64,000 nucleotides of DNA from positions 3,884,179 to 3,948,178 of the forward strand of contig CP126121.1 in assembly GCA_030123625.1 (NCBI GenBank), given 5' to 3'. Shown piece by piece: positions 53,679 through 63,602 of this stretch. A model generated the notes under the pieces. That model ran no database searches and was not told the DNA's origin. It was given only the letters and a program-made list of their open reading frames with translations. The translations under genes and the position numbers were made by a program. Source of the DNA: Nitrospira sp. (GTDB lineage: Bacteria; Nitrospirota; Nitrospiria; Nitrospirales; Nitrospiraceae). Positions within the stretch are counted from its first letter, which is position 1. The number at the start of each line of letters is the position of its first letter.

Positions 53679-53840
53679 TTATTCGTAGGTTTTTCGGCGA
53701 AGCCGCTCGGTCAGCTCCTCATACACAGAGCGGCGATGACCCACGGCCATCAGGCGAATGATGCGTGTTTTTTGACGAACGGCATAGACGACTCGAAAGC
53801 GGCTCTCCAACTGGGCCGCTGTGCGGCTGAAGGACATCAT
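53679..53840 (-). pseudogene. Truncated RelE/ParE-like toxin
   Basis: The frame from the ATG at 53840 encodes 53 aa with the RelE/ParE C-terminal strands: SRFRVVYAVRQKTRIIRLMAVGHRRSVYEEL. The N-terminal 40 or so residues of the family are absent, with the space taken by the end of the repressor gene 56 bp upstream. It probably remains from a toxin gene cut by rearrangement. Start and expression are uncertain. Confidence 0.6.
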
Positions 53841-53895
53841 CGAGAGCACCACACCGATAGAACGACGAGTGGTCTTCCTTCTGGCCGAGCGTACA

Positions 53896-54576
53896 TCAAA
53901 GATTCTTTCTGAGCCGGACGACCTTCCCCCACACGGCGTCCTGGCTCGTCAGGGGGATGTCGGCATACTTCCGGTTCAATGGGTGGAGTATGCATTGGGC
54001 GCCGATGCGTTTCACTTGACGAAGGAGCACGGCTTCCGAGTCTTCATCCCGATGGTGGGCGATCACATAGTCGTCATGTTTCCATTCGAGGTCCGGATTG
54101 ACAAAAATCATTTCCTCTTTGCTGAACAAGGGCTCCATCGAATCGTCTTGGACTTTCACGGCGAAGGTGCGCGTCCCCGACACGTCGGTCGCCTCGACCA
54201 TCGCCTCGGCATGGAGCACCTCAGGAAGGGTTTCCCTTGTTGCGACCCGGCTCATGTGGTCCCAGCGCAGCAGCGGAAATTTTTGGATGTGACCGGCCGT
54301 GGAATGATGAGCCTTGACCGGCAACTCAACCGTCGTTCGTGCGCGCGATGATATGCCGGTGCGCAAGAAGTCCGCATCCATCCGAAAATACTTCGCGAAT
54401 TTCTCCCAGATCGCGGGATCATCCGGGGTTTTGTTGGCAAGAATATTGGTGATTGCTCTGAGAGGGACTCCGACCAGCGAAGCCAATTCCTTTTCCGTCA
54501 AACCTTCGCCTAATTCCCTGTGGATGAGGCCTTTAAGATTCACTGTAAATTCTCTCCAATGATTCGGCTGGGACAT
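53896..54576 (-). CDS. XRE-type repressor with S24 (LexA-like) peptidase domain
   Basis: A 226-aa protein. The N-terminal helix-turn-helix (LTEKELASLVGVPLRAITNILANKTPDD) is followed by a linker and an S24 domain: Ser in VQDDSMEPLFSKEEMIFVNPDLE, and the C-terminal VLLRQVKRIGAQCILHPLNRKY with a candidate catalytic Lys. The architecture is that of phage CI or SOS-type repressors. There is no prophage nearby. It sits 56 bp before the truncated toxin on the same strand. It could cleave itself in response to DNA damage. Confidence 0.86.
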   Translation of the reverse strand: MSQPNHWREFTVNLKGLIHRELGEGLTEKELASLVGVPLRAITNILANKTPDDPAIWEKFAKYFRMDADFLRTGISSRARTTVELPVKAHHSTAGHIQKFPLLRWDHMSRVATRETLPEVLHAEAMVEATDVSGTRTFAVKVQDDSMEPLFSKEEMIFVNPDLEWKHDDYVIAHHRDEDSEAVLLRQVKRIGAQCILHPLNRKYADIPLTSQDAVWGKVVRLRKNL

Positions 54577-54690
54577 TCAGTTGCCGAATCAGCAAACTAC
54601 TCGGGCTCAATCCCGTGACGCCGCCCTCCCGGAGAGGTCGTTTGATTCTTTTCGGATACCACGACTCTCTTGCTTTTCTCAAGAAGAGAG

Positions 54691-56001
54691 TCAGCTGACC
54701 CCTGTCTCGGCAATTCCCTCTTCGACGCCCGTGTGTGCGGCCGGCAATATTTCCGTGCCGTCGATCATGATGCGCGCGCCATGCTGCGACGTCATCAACG
54801 CCCATGTCCATTTGAACAGGACGAGAAAGCGATTGCGAAAGCCGATCAGAAGGAAAAGATGCACGGCCAACCACGCCACCCACGCCCAGAAACCCGACAT
54901 CCGAAAAACACGGAAATCCGCCACCGCCTTTCCTCGCCCGATCGTAGCCAGGGTCCCCCTATCCACATAGCGGAATGGGTCGCCGGACCGCCCTTGGATC
55001 AGGTTCAGAATATGGCGTGCCGCATAGTGACCTTGCTGAACGGCCACTGCAGCAAGCCCGGGCAATGGATGGCCGGTCTGGTCCACACACGCGGCAAGAT
55101 CACCGATCACGAACACCTCCGGATGGCCGGGGATGCTGAGATCCGGTTCCACCAACACCCGACCGGCGTGATCCAGCGGCACGCCGAGCGAGTGCGCCAA
55201 GGGTGACGGCTCCACGCCCGCGGCCCACAGCACCGTGGCGGCCTGGATTCGCTGGTCCCCGACGGCGACCCAGCCAGGTTGGATCGCCGTCACAGCGGTA
55301 TTCGTGCGGACCTCTACGCCCAGCCCTCTCAGCGCCCGCTCGGCTTCGGCCGACAGCGCTTCCGGGTATCTCGGCAAGACCCGCGACATCGCTTGCACTA
55401 AGATCACGCGCGCTTCCCGCGGATCGATGCGCCGAAAATCCTGCACCATCACTTTGAATGCGAGTTCGGCGACCGCGCCCGCCAATTCCAAGCCGGTCGG
55501 ACCTCCGCCGACGATCACAAATGTGAGCCATGCCCGTCGTCGTGTACCATCCGATTCCCGTTCGGCCTGTTCGAACGCCCCTAAGATACGACGTCTGATT
55601 GTCAACGCATCAGTCACACTCTTCAGCCCAGGGGCAAACTTCTCCCACTCGGAATGCCCGAAGTACGAATGGCGCGCGCCGGTCGCCACAATCAAGTAAT
55701 CGTAGTCGACGGCGCCATCCGCCATCATCACCCTGTGCTCGCGAGGCGTGATCGCCAAGACTTGCGCCTGGATCACTCGTGTGTTTTTCTGTTTGCGTAA
55801 CACGCTGCGGATGGGATAGGCGATATCGCTGGGCGAGAGCCCTGCCGTCGCGACTTGATACAATAACGGCTGGAACAGGTGATAATTGTGACGATCGATC
55901 ACCGTGAGCTGAAGCGCCGCATGGTTGAAGGTTCGCGCGGCATACAGCCCCCCGAATCCCGCGCCGACAATCACGATGCGGGGACATTCATGAACAGCCA
56001 T
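54691..56001 (-). CDS. ndh: Type II NADH dehydrogenase
   Basis: A 436-aa membrane-associated flavoprotein that passes electrons from NADH to quinone without pumping protons. The FAD site is IVIVGAGFGGLYAARTF (residues 9-25), the NADH site is FVIVGGGPTGLELAGAVAEL, and the second FAD contact is VFVIGDLAACVD. A C-terminal hydrophobic segment (WAWVAWLAVHLFLLIGFRNRFLVL) is the membrane anchor, as in bacterial NDH-2. A 9-bp inverted repeat overlaps the stop. Confidence 0.93.
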   Translation of the reverse strand: MAVHECPRIVIVGAGFGGLYAARTFNHAALQLTVIDRHNYHLFQPLLYQVATAGLSPSDIAYPIRSVLRKQKNTRVIQAQVLAITPREHRVMMADGAVDYDYLIVATGARHSYFGHSEWEKFAPGLKSVTDALTIRRRILGAFEQAERESDGTRRRAWLTFVIVGGGPTGLELAGAVAELAFKVMVQDFRRIDPREARVILVQAMSRVLPRYPEALSAEAERALRGLGVEVRTNTAVTAIQPGWVAVGDQRIQAATVLWAAGVEPSPLAHSLGVPLDHAGRVLVEPDLSIPGHPEVFVIGDLAACVDQTGHPLPGLAAVAVQQGHYAARHILNLIQGRSGDPFRYVDRGTLATIGRGKAVADFRVFRMSGFWAWVAWLAVHLFLLIGFRNRFLVLFKWTWALMTSQHGARIMIDGTEILPAAHTGVEEGIAETGVS

Positions 56002-56163
56002 CCTGTTCCCTTCCGGAGCCGGTCTGACTACTCACGCTCAACCCACCGGCGCGCCTCGCAACCATGGATGCCTCATTCGATGCGGTCCACCCTCATCGAT
56101 AAACCGTATCCGGTAAACGTATTCGGCAGCAAGGCGCTGGTTGGCCTCGCCTGATCCGGCTTG

Positions 56164-57819
56164 TCAACCACCATGGTCTGTTGATCGTTCCTTGAGTTTC
56201 CTATAGCGCCGGATCAGATGGTTAGTGGAACTATCGTGCTTCAATTGGGGCTCAGCTGTACTCTCGAGTTCGGGGATAATGCGCGCGGCAAGCACCTTTC
56301 CCAGTTCGACCCCCCACTGGTCAAACGAATCAATGTGCCAGATGACGCCTTGCGTGAAGACGCTGTGCTCATACAGCGCGACGAGCGCCCCCAGCGCCGC
56401 GGGAGTCAACCGCTCCAAAAGGAGCGTGTTGGACGGACGGTTGCCTTCGAAGGTCCGATGCGGCACCAGCCATGCCGGTGTGTTCTCCGCTTTGACCTCC
56501 TGCGGCGTTTTGCCAAAGGCCAGAGCTTCCGCTTGGGCAAAGACGTTGGCCAGGAGCAGGTCGTGGTGACGACCTAGCGGGTGCAGCGGTTGAGCAAATG
56601 CGATGAAGTCGCAGGGGATGAGTTTGGTGCCCTGATGAATCAATTGGTAGAAGGAGTGTTGGCCATTGGTGCCCGGTTCTCCCCAGTAGATCGAGCCGGT
56701 TTGGTAGCCGATCTCAGTCCCATCGAGCATGACATGCTTGCCGTTGCTTTCCATCGTCAATTGCTGAAGGTACGCCGGAAAACGCTTCAGATACTGATCA
56801 TAGGGGAGAACCGCCGTAGTCTGCGTGCCGAAAAAATTGTTGTACCAGATGGTCAGCAGCCCCATGAGCACCGGCACGTTGCGCTGGAACGGGGTGGTGC
56901 GGAAATGCTCGTCCATTTGATGAAACCCGTTGAGCATGGCCCGGAATCGTTCGGGGCCGATGGCAATCATCGTCGAGAGACCGATCGCGGAGTCCATCGA
57001 GTAGCGTCCGCCGACCCAGTCCCAAAACTCGAACATATTCGCGGTGTCGATTCCGAACTTCGCGACCTCTTTCGCATTGGTCGAGATCGCGACGAAATGC
57101 TTGGCCACCGCCTGGGCATCCCCGCCGAGGCCCTTGAGCGACCATTCACGGGCGCTTTGCGCGTTGGTCATCGTCTCCAAAGTTGTGAAGGTTTTTGATG
57201 AGACGATGAACAAGGTCTCCTCCGCGTTGAGATCGCGCGTGGCTTCGGCGAAGTCGGTACCGTCGATGTTGGAGACGAAGCGAAAAGTCAGGTCGCGTTG
57301 GCTGTAGTGCCGCAATGCTTCGTATGCCATCACCGGCCCTAGGTCAGATCCTCCGATGCCGATATTGATGACGTTACGGATCGGTTTTCCCGTGTACCCT
57401 TTCCACTGTCCACTGCGCAGCCGGTTGGAGAAGTCGGTCATTTTTTCCAGCACGGCGTGGACCTGAGGCACCACGTCTTCGCCGTCCACGATGAGAGAGT
57501 GATTCTTGGGAGCGCGCAGGGCCACATGGAGAACGGACCGTTTCTCCGTGACATTGATCTTCTCACCCCCAAACATGGCATCGATGCGATCATGGAGACC
57601 GGACTCCTCCGCCAATTGCACCAAGAGCGCAAGCGTCTCATCGGTGATGCGATTCTTCGAGTAGTCGAAGTAGATGCCGGCGGCCTCGACCGCCATGCGC
57701 TCCCCGCGGGTCGGATCGTCCGCGAAGAGTGTCCGGAGATGGAGATCATGAATTTTTGAGTAATGGGCTTCGAGAGCCTTCCACGCCGTGCGTATGGTGA
57801 GTGGTGCGATAGCTGTCAT
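56164..57819 (-). CDS. pgi: Glucose-6-phosphate isomerase
   Basis: A 551-aa protein. Isomerises glucose 6-phosphate and fructose 6-phosphate. Family segments include the phosphate-binding [45 protein letters not shown] and the C-terminal [18 protein letters not shown]. The protein is bacterial/eukaryotic type, full length. It lies downstream of xfp on the same strand with a 250-bp gap. Together they may feed fructose 6-phosphate into the phosphoketolase. Confidence 0.95.
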   Translation of the reverse strand: MTAIAPLTIRTAWKALEAHYSKIHDLHLRTLFADDPTRGERMAVEAAGIYFDYSKNRITDETLALLVQLAEESGLHDRIDAMFGGEKINVTEKRSVLHVALRAPKNHSLIVDGEDVVPQVHAVLEKMTDFSNRLRSGQWKGYTGKPIRNVINIGIGGSDLGPVMAYEALRHYSQRDLTFRFVSNIDGTDFAEATRDLNAEETLFIVSSKTFTTLETMTNAQSAREWSLKGLGGDAQAVAKHFVAISTNAKEVAKFGIDTANMFEFWDWVGGRYSMDSAIGLSTMIAIGPERFRAMLNGFHQMDEHFRTTPFQRNVPVLMGLLTIWYNNFFGTQTTAVLPYDQYLKRFPAYLQQLTMESNGKHVMLDGTEIGYQTGSIYWGEPGTNGQHSFYQLIHQGTKLIPCDFIAFAQPLHPLGRHHDLLLANVFAQAEALAFGKTPQEVKAENTPAWLVPHRTFEGNRPSNTLLLERLTPAALGALVALYEHSVFTQGVIWHIDSFDQWGVELGKVLAARIIPELESTAEPQLKHDSSTNHLIRRYRKLKERSTDHGG

Positions 57820-58072
57820 GCTGGTTTCCCTTCGTTTTATGGCTCACTGATCTATACTGTATGGCAAGTGTCTGAGCCGATTTTTACTCAAACGTCCGAC
57901 CGAAGCAACGCCGAATGACGGCATGCGCCTCATGGGCCCGCCGGAGGGGCGGCGGGCATCAAGACTCGTCATGGCCCTCGGTCTGGTCCACGCGCATGAG
58001 CATGAATAGTGTCGGATCCTGTTCATCGCCTCCCCATCGAGCAAGTGTCTGTGCGACTCCGCTTCGCGTAAG

Positions 58073-60472
58073 TTACGTGTACGGCCACTTCCAGTTTCGG
58101 ATCTCCGGCGGATCGATGCCGTGCTCGTGGGCATGCGCGAGATGCTCCAGGATCTGATCTTGCAACCAATTCTTGACGTGAGCTCCGGACTCTTGTAGCC
58201 GCGGTACTCGATCGATGACGTCGATCGCCAAGCTGAACCGGTCCACCTCGTTGAGGATGGCCAGCGCGAGCGGCGTGTCGATGCTTCCCTCTTCATTGTA
58301 GCCGTGGACGTGCCAGAGGTCGTGGTTGGCCCGGTAGGCCAGCTTGTGAATCAGCGCCGGGTATCCATGGAAGTTGAAGATGACGGGCTTGTCCGTCGTA
58401 AACAGGCCGTCGAAGTCGCGATTCGTCAACCCATGAGGGTGGTCCGTGATTGGCTCGAGTTTGAACAGATCGACCACGTTGATGAACCGAATCTTCAGGT
58501 CCGAGAACCGTTCACGCAAGATGGCTGTCGCGGCCAGCGCTTCCATGGTGACGACATCGCCCGCGCAGGCCATCACCACGTCCGGTGCGCTGCCCTGGTC
58601 CGTGCTGGCCCAGGGCCACATCCCAATGCCCTTCTCGCAATGCCTCACGGCAGCCGCCATGTCCAAATATTGAAGATGCAGCTGCTTGTCCGCTACGATC
58701 ACATTCACATAATCGACGCTACGCAAACAGTGATCCGCCACGCTCAACAGGCAGTTCGCGTCGGGCGGCAGATAGATGCGGGTGACGTGCGCGCTCTTGT
58801 TGGTCACCACATCAAGGAACCCCGGGTCTTGATGGGTAAAGCCATTGTGGTCCTGACGCCAGACGGTGGAGGTGATCAACAGATTCAAGGATGAGATGGA
58901 CGCTCGCCATTTGACCTCGGTTTTACATTTTTCCAGCCACTTGGCATGCTGGTTGACCATGGAATCGATGATGTGAAGGAACGCTTCATACGAGGCGAAG
59001 AACATGTGGCGGCCGGTCAACAGGTAGCCCTCCGCCCACCCCTCGAGGGTATGTTCGCTGAGCATTTCCATGACGCGACCATCCGGCGACAGCTGACCGC
59101 CATCCAAGTCCTCGGGCTTGAACTCCGCCAGCCAGGTCTTCTTGGTGGTCTCGTAAATGGCTTGCAGGTGGTTGGACGCCGTTTCATCCGGTCCGAAGAC
59201 CCGGAAGTTATGCATATTGTCGCGCATGATGTCGCGCAGAAAGTGACCCAAAAGGAATGTTGATTGGGCTTCAATGGCCCCCGGCTTGATAACCGACACT
59301 CCGTATGTCCGAAAGTCCGGAATTCGAAGTGGAATCCGCAGCAGGCCACCGTTCGCATGGGGATTGGCACTCATCCGTCGGCGGCCGGTCGGAGCCAATG
59401 CCCTCAGCTGCTGAACCAGTGAGCCGTTTTCATCGAACAGATCTTCCGGTCTGTAACTCCGCATCCATGTTTCGAGCATCGCGAGGTGCGTCGGATTTTC
59501 GACGACATCGGGGATCGGAATCTGATGCGCTCGCCAGTAACCTTCCAACTTGTGTCCGTCTAATTCTTTGGGGGCGGTCCATCCTTTGGGCGTGCGGAGG
59601 ATGATCATGGGCCAGGAGGGCCGTACGGCTTTGTCGCTCCGGCGCGTCTCCTCCTGGACTGCACGGATCTGGTTGATGCAGGTCTCGACAGTCGCCGCCA
59701 TCTTACGGTGCATGACCGGCGGGTCATCCCCATCGACGAGATGAGGAGTCCACCCAAAGCTGGCGAACATGCCGTGCAATTCGTCTGATGCGATGCGAGC
59801 CGAAATGGTCGGATTAGCGATCTTGTACCCATTCAGATGAAGAATCGGCAGCACGGCGCCGTCGCGAATGGGATTCAGAAATTTGTTGGAATGCAGAGAG
59901 GCCATCAGTGGACCGGTTTCGGCCTCACCGTCTCCGATGACGGCGGCGACGAGCAAATCCGGGTTATCAAACGCCGCCCCGAACGCATGCGACACGCTGT
60001 ATCCCAATTCGCCCCCCTCATGGATGGAACCGGGCGTTTCCGGCGTGGCGTGGCTGCCGATTCCTCCTGGAAACGAAAATTGCTTGAAGAACCTCCGCAG
60101 ACCTTCGACATCTTGACTCTTATCCGGATACACCTCGGAATAGGTGCCTTCCAAATACGCGTTTGCGAGCATCGCAGGCGCACCGTGACCGGGCCCGGCG
60201 ATGTAGATCATGTTTAAGTCGTAGCGTGTGATCGCCCGGTTCAGGTGGACCCAGATAAAATTCTGACCGGGAGCGGAGCCCCAATGTCCGATCAACCGCT
60301 TTTTGATATGCTCCACCCTGAGCGGCTCTCGCAGCAGAGGATTCCCGCACAGGTAGAGCATGCCGAGCGAGAGATAATTACACGCGCGCCAGTAGGCATC
60401 CATCAAGTGCAGCTCATCGGCTGCGAGCGGCGTACGGGTTTCAAGCGGGGTGTCGGTCGTCGCTGGATTCAT
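58073..60472 (-). CDS. xfp: Phosphoketolase (xylulose-5-phosphate/fructose-6-phosphate)
   Basis: A 799-aa thiamine diphosphate enzyme that splits xylulose 5-phosphate (and often fructose 6-phosphate) to acetyl phosphate. Motifs are [38 protein letters not shown], the TPP-binding [11 protein letters not shown] (GDGxxExGP) and RNDFL-type tail [15 protein letters not shown]. The Met at 60472 is the likely start; six extra codons precede it. Acetate kinase is not adjacent. A broken second copy lies near 61,600. Confidence 0.94.
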   Translation of the reverse strand: MNPATTDTPLETRTPLAADELHLMDAYWRACNYLSLGMLYLCGNPLLREPLRVEHIKKRLIGHWGSAPGQNFIWVHLNRAITRYDLNMIYIAGPGHGAPAMLANAYLEGTYSEVYPDKSQDVEGLRRFFKQFSFPGGIGSHATPETPGSIHEGGELGYSVSHAFGAAFDNPDLLVAAVIGDGEAETGPLMASLHSNKFLNPIRDGAVLPILHLNGYKIANPTISARIASDELHGMFASFGWTPHLVDGDDPPVMHRKMAATVETCINQIRAVQEETRRSDKAVRPSWPMIILRTPKGWTAPKELDGHKLEGYWRAHQIPIPDVVENPTHLAMLETWMRSYRPEDLFDENGSLVQQLRALAPTGRRRMSANPHANGGLLRIPLRIPDFRTYGVSVIKPGAIEAQSTFLLGHFLRDIMRDNMHNFRVFGPDETASNHLQAIYETTKKTWLAEFKPEDLDGGQLSPDGRVMEMLSEHTLEGWAEGYLLTGRHMFFASYEAFLHIIDSMVNQHAKWLEKCKTEVKWRASISSLNLLITSTVWRQDHNGFTHQDPGFLDVVTNKSAHVTRIYLPPDANCLLSVADHCLRSVDYVNVIVADKQLHLQYLDMAAAVRHCEKGIGMWPWASTDQGSAPDVVMACAGDVVTMEALAATAILRERFSDLKIRFINVVDLFKLEPITDHPHGLTNRDFDGLFTTDKPVIFNFHGYPALIHKLAYRANHDLWHVHGYNEEGSIDTPLALAILNEVDRFSLAIDVIDRVPRLQESGAHVKNWLQDQILEHLAHAHEHGIDPPEIRNWKWPYT

Positions 60473-60761
60473 GATGAAGGCCCTCCTCATCCATGGCTAG
60501 GGTATCGCGGGCTACGGTATCGCGCGGCAGGGTCAATCCCAGACTCCAAGCCTCTGTCAGTTAGATGGTCTCCCTTCTAAATGACCGCCTTCAGGAAGGG
60601 GCCCTGACTCCGCGAACAACTCCGCAACTTCTCTTCTCAGATCCTGGGCCTTCTGGGCCTATGCAGGTCGCCGACGGCCCGCTTCTCAACTTCTCATGGT
60701 CCTCCACGTGGAGGGCTAGTTCTGCCGGCATCGGGCTGTCTCGCGATCATGCCGGATGCGC
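60473..60761. other. Leader region of xfp and gap to the BON gene
   Basis: Holds 60,511-60,617, which is repeated in diverged form at 61,628-61,733, and a perfect palindrome CCTCCACGTGGAGG (60,701-60,714). No gene is seen. Confidence 0.5.
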
Positions 60762-61106
60762 TTACTGCTGCTTGGCGTTCTGGACCTGAAGATTGTTGCT
60801 GATGCGAATGACGCCGGTTACCTGTCCTGCCAGCTGCTCCGCGCGAGCTTTGTGCTCCGAGGTTGGCACCACGCCGCTGAGAATCACCACTCCTCGTTCT
60901 GTGTGCACATCGACGTGGTCAAAAGCCAGCATATTCATATTTTGAAAATTATCGGCCGCCAGTTTCCCTCGTACATCCTCCGTGATTTCATCATCATTCA
61001 AGCGTTCTATGATGGTTTCGCCGTTCGCAGTCTGGCCGGTCATGAGCTCGCTCACCCCACTCAGTACGAGAACAAGAGGCACGAGAACAATCGACAACAT
61101 GTTCAT
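60762..61106 (-). CDS. BON-domain exported protein
   Basis: A 114-aa protein from the ATG at 61106, which has AAGGTGG upstream. The N-terminal hydrophobic segment (MLSIVLVPLVLVLSGVSEL) is followed by one BON domain: ITEDVRGKLAADNFQNMNMLAFDHVDVHTERGVVILSGVVPTSEHKARAEQLAGQVTGVIRISNNL. BON proteins (OsmY-like) are periplasmic and linked to envelope stress. The longer frame to 61247 adds a transposase fragment and is not the natural start. Confidence 0.85.
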   Translation of the reverse strand: MNMLSIVLVPLVLVLSGVSELMTGQTANGETIIERLNDDEITEDVRGKLAADNFQNMNMLAFDHVDVHTERGVVILSGVVPTSEHKARAEQLAGQVTGVIRISNNLQVQNAKQQ

Positions 61107-61139
61107 AGGGACCACCTTTATGTGAAATGACGGTTGCCT

Positions 61140-61223
61140 GAACCTCCGAGCTGCCTCGGCCTTGCTGCCACCGCTCCGGACAAAATCCACGACCCGTTGG
61201 CGCAAATCTACTGAGCATCTCAT
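61140..61223 (-). mobile_element. N-terminal fragment of an IS630-type transposase
   Basis: MRCSVDLRQRVVDFVRSGGS followed by KAEAARRF is the typical start of IS630-family transposases (HTH). It stops after about 28 codons and runs in frame into the region ahead of the BON gene. Remnant only; no inverted repeats found. Confidence 0.7.
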
Positions 61224-62096
61224 ACGCACATGATCGCCAAAATCCACCCCTGTGTCTATCAGTAATTACAGGCTTAGCTATAAAATGCGTGCATTCATGA
61301 TAACGGCATCCGGCCGAGCGCCTGATCGATACGTCGTTCCAGCACCTTTGCATTCTTCCTTGCCTATCGGCAACCTATGCAGGCGTGCTATGAGAAGGCA
61401 AGCTAGCGGATAGTGGATACCCTTCCCGAACCCATCGAGCCATGGGAGTTGACATCCAGCAATTCTCAGGCCAAGTGAAAGGCCACGTACTATAAGGAAG
61501 CAGGAGGTGAGAGAGAAAACGGATGAAGCAAATTAACACAAGTATGTCATTGTGTCGCATTCTCACATTGGACAGCACCGAGTATCCCAATCAGCCGCCC
61601 TCATGGATGGAACCGGGGTCATCTATAGCTACGGTATCGCACGACAGGGCCGCTCCAAACTCCGAGTCTCTCCGCGTTAGATTGTCTCCGTTGCGAAAGA
61701 CCGCCTTTGGCACAGAGCCCTGACTCAGCGAACTGTGGAATTGTGTCGTTCCCTGCTTGTACACGACGTCGGACTGAGACGGTAGCCTGATTATTTGATT
61801 TCAAATGTCGGAAAACCTCGAATCAATCTGTCGTTCCGAAAATAAGGAACCGTGTAGGCGCTGAGACGCGCACAGGAAATGCCGAGTGCGGATGGTTTCT
61901 GAACCGGGATCGATCTACCTAGGCATGATCATTGCTCGTTTGATGAAAGTGTATGTTGCAACCGCAAGGGAATCTTGCCGTGAGGAGACGAAGCGCTGAG
62001 ATGAAGGCATCTTTGCACTGTGCGGCTTGTGTGAAGCAGCTCTTGCACGCTTGAAGCAATCCCAACTGTTTTAGGATTTACGAAGGAGAGGTTGCG
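61224..62096. other. Long gap with a broken xfp copy
   Basis: About 870 bp. Apart from the xfp remnant below there is no supported gene. Short frames here are poor. The last 60 bp hold the ribosome site of the 98-aa gene. Confidence 0.5.
61583..61733 (-). pseudogene. Remnant of a second xfp copy and its leader
   Basis: 61,583-61,617 matches xfp 60,000-60,034 (codons for [10 protein letters not shown]), and 61,628-61,733 matches the xfp leader at 60,511-60,617. The roughly 480 bp between these in the intact gene are missing, so this copy suffered an internal deletion that removed the start codon. Confidence 0.65.
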
Positions 62097-62393
62097 ATGG
62101 CAGACCTGACTAATGACGCGTCATGGATCAACAAAAACGTCCAGATGGTCACAAAGTATCTGACGAAAGAATTCGAGAATTTTGCTGTCGGGTACCACGC
62201 CGACAGACCGCTCACCCATACCTTTACCGTCAATAACGAGAAGAAACTCTTTAAGCTGGTTATTGGATGGTCTACCTTAGCAGACAGAACTTTTACCCCG
62301 GAGAAAATTAACCGTTTACTCACAGAGGACGTTGCACAGGAAATGCGACTCCACGGAGAGGACGGCTATCACTGGACGCCTTCTGAGTCTTAA
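62097..62393 (+). CDS. Small uncharacterised protein
   Basis: A 98-aa protein with AAGGAGAGG before the ATG. The core is SWINKNVQMVTKYLTKEFENFAVGYHADRPLTHTFTVNNEKKLFKLVIGWSTLADR, then TPEKINRLLTEDVAQEMRLHGED. The alpha/beta pattern is regular and there is no signal peptide. The family is not recognised. It overlaps the 3' end of gap by 4 bp on the opposite strand. Confidence 0.62.
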   Translation: MADLTNDASWINKNVQMVTKYLTKEFENFAVGYHADRPLTHTFTVNNEKKLFKLVIGWSTLADRTFTPEKINRLLTEDVAQEMRLHGEDGYHWTPSES

Positions 62394-63409
62394 CGTAAGG
62401 CGGCCGTCTTTGACGCTCCGGCGATTCTGACGGCTTCCCTAATCATCTGAGACGTGTATCCCCACTCGTTATCGTACCAGCTCATCACTTTGACGAGGTT
62501 CCCGTCCACCACCTGGGTCAGTTCCAGATCCACGATCGACGCGCGCGGGTCCTGAATGATGTCCGAGGAGACGAGCGCTTCCTCGGTCACGCCGAGCACG
62601 CCTCGGTAGCGGTCGCTGTCCGCTTCTTCCCTGAAGATCGTGTTCACTTCGACAGCCGTGGTGCGTCGGCTCGTGAGGAACACGAGATCCGCGAGGGAAC
62701 CGATCGCCAGCGGAACGCGAACGGCAAGGCCGTCGAACTTCCCCGCGTACTGAGGCAGGGCCTTGGTCGTCGCCATGGCGGCGCCGGTCGACGAAGGGAT
62801 CAGATTAGCGGCGGCCGCCCGGCCTCGCCGCCGTTTCTTATTCGGACGATCGACGATCGTCTGGGTGGCGGTGTAAGCATGCACCGTGGTCATGATGGCC
62901 TTCTGGACCCCGATTCTTCTTCCCATGATCTCAACCACGGGGGTAATACAGTTCGTGGTGCAACTGGCACAGGAGATAATGCCTGTTGTCGGTCCGTTCG
63001 TCGTGTTCACTCGATGGACCATGGTGGCAATTTCAGGGCCTTTGCCAGGCGCCGAAAGAATGACGGTCTGGGCGCCAGCCGCCAGATGACGTTCCAAATC
63101 TGCCGACCGGTTAAACACCCCTGTGCATTCCAGCACGATATCAATCTCCAGGTTCTTCCAAGGCAACCTGGCCGGGTCTTTTTCTCTCAACACAGGGTAG
63201 GTCTTCTCCTTGATCCTCAGACCATCGGGGACAGGAACAACCTTCTCATGGTAGCGTCCGTAGACCGTGTCGTAGTTCAGCAAATACGCAAGATCGTCGG
63301 CAGCGTTGAGGTCATTGACCGCTCGCAGCTCCAGCTCCGGTGTCTCAAGAATAATTTTGAAGGCTGCGCGCCCGATTCTGCCTAGGCCGTTAATTGCAAT
63401 CGTGGGCAT
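62390..63409 (-). CDS. gap: Glyceraldehyde-3-phosphate dehydrogenase, type I
   Basis: A 339-aa protein. Oxidises and phosphorylates glyceraldehyde 3-phosphate in glycolysis and works in reverse in gluconeogenesis or carbon fixation. The NAD-binding start AINGLGRIGRAAFK, catalytic Cys in SCASCTTNC (about residue 153), VHAYTATQTIVD and the C-terminal SWYDNEWGYTSQMI are typical. Asn at ALRAVNDL suggests the usual cofactor site; NAD against NADP preference cannot be settled here. Confidence 0.95.
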   Translation of the reverse strand: MPTIAINGLGRIGRAAFKIILETPELELRAVNDLNAADDLAYLLNYDTVYGRYHEKVVPVPDGLRIKEKTYPVLREKDPARLPWKNLEIDIVLECTGVFNRSADLERHLAAGAQTVILSAPGKGPEIATMVHRVNTTNGPTTGIISCASCTTNCITPVVEIMGRRIGVQKAIMTTVHAYTATQTIVDRPNKKRRRGRAAAANLIPSSTGAAMATTKALPQYAGKFDGLAVRVPLAIGSLADLVFLTSRRTTAVEVNTIFREEADSDRYRGVLGVTEEALVSSDIIQDPRASIVDLELTQVVDGNLVKVMSWYDNEWGYTSQMIREAVRIAGASKTAALR

Positions 63410-63417
63410 ATCTTGTA

Positions 63418-63585
63418 TTACTCCTTTTTCCTTCGGACATGTTCATGCAAGTTGATCGATGATTCCTTGAGAGCCACCGCGTGATTGTGTCACTCGTCGG
63501 TTGCGCCATACACCAAGGTGATCGCTTCATAGCGGGAGCGCTGTGCCGATTCTTTCAGCGCCTTGATCCCCTCGGACTCGGCCGA
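63418..63585 (-). pseudogene. DUF488-type gene remnant with internal stop
   Basis: The frame reads GIKALKESAQRSRYEAITLV, then YGATDE, a TGA (63490-63492) and HNHAVALKESS. This recalls the DUF488 tail (L-x-x-L-x-x-x-A-x-x-x-x-x-x-TLLYAARDEEHN-x-AV). The rest of the gene is missing. Confidence 0.5.
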
Positions 63586-63602
63586 TTACTTTCGGTGCTG
63601 GC

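Noticed and set aside
53821..54351. Plus-strand 176-aa frame
   Set aside because: Shadow of the S24-type repressor, whose minus-strand frame has clear domains.
57968..58072. Open frame continuing past the xfp stop (RVDQTEGHDES)
   Set aside because: It is in frame with xfp, but no family or start was recognised. It could be chance or an old gene end.
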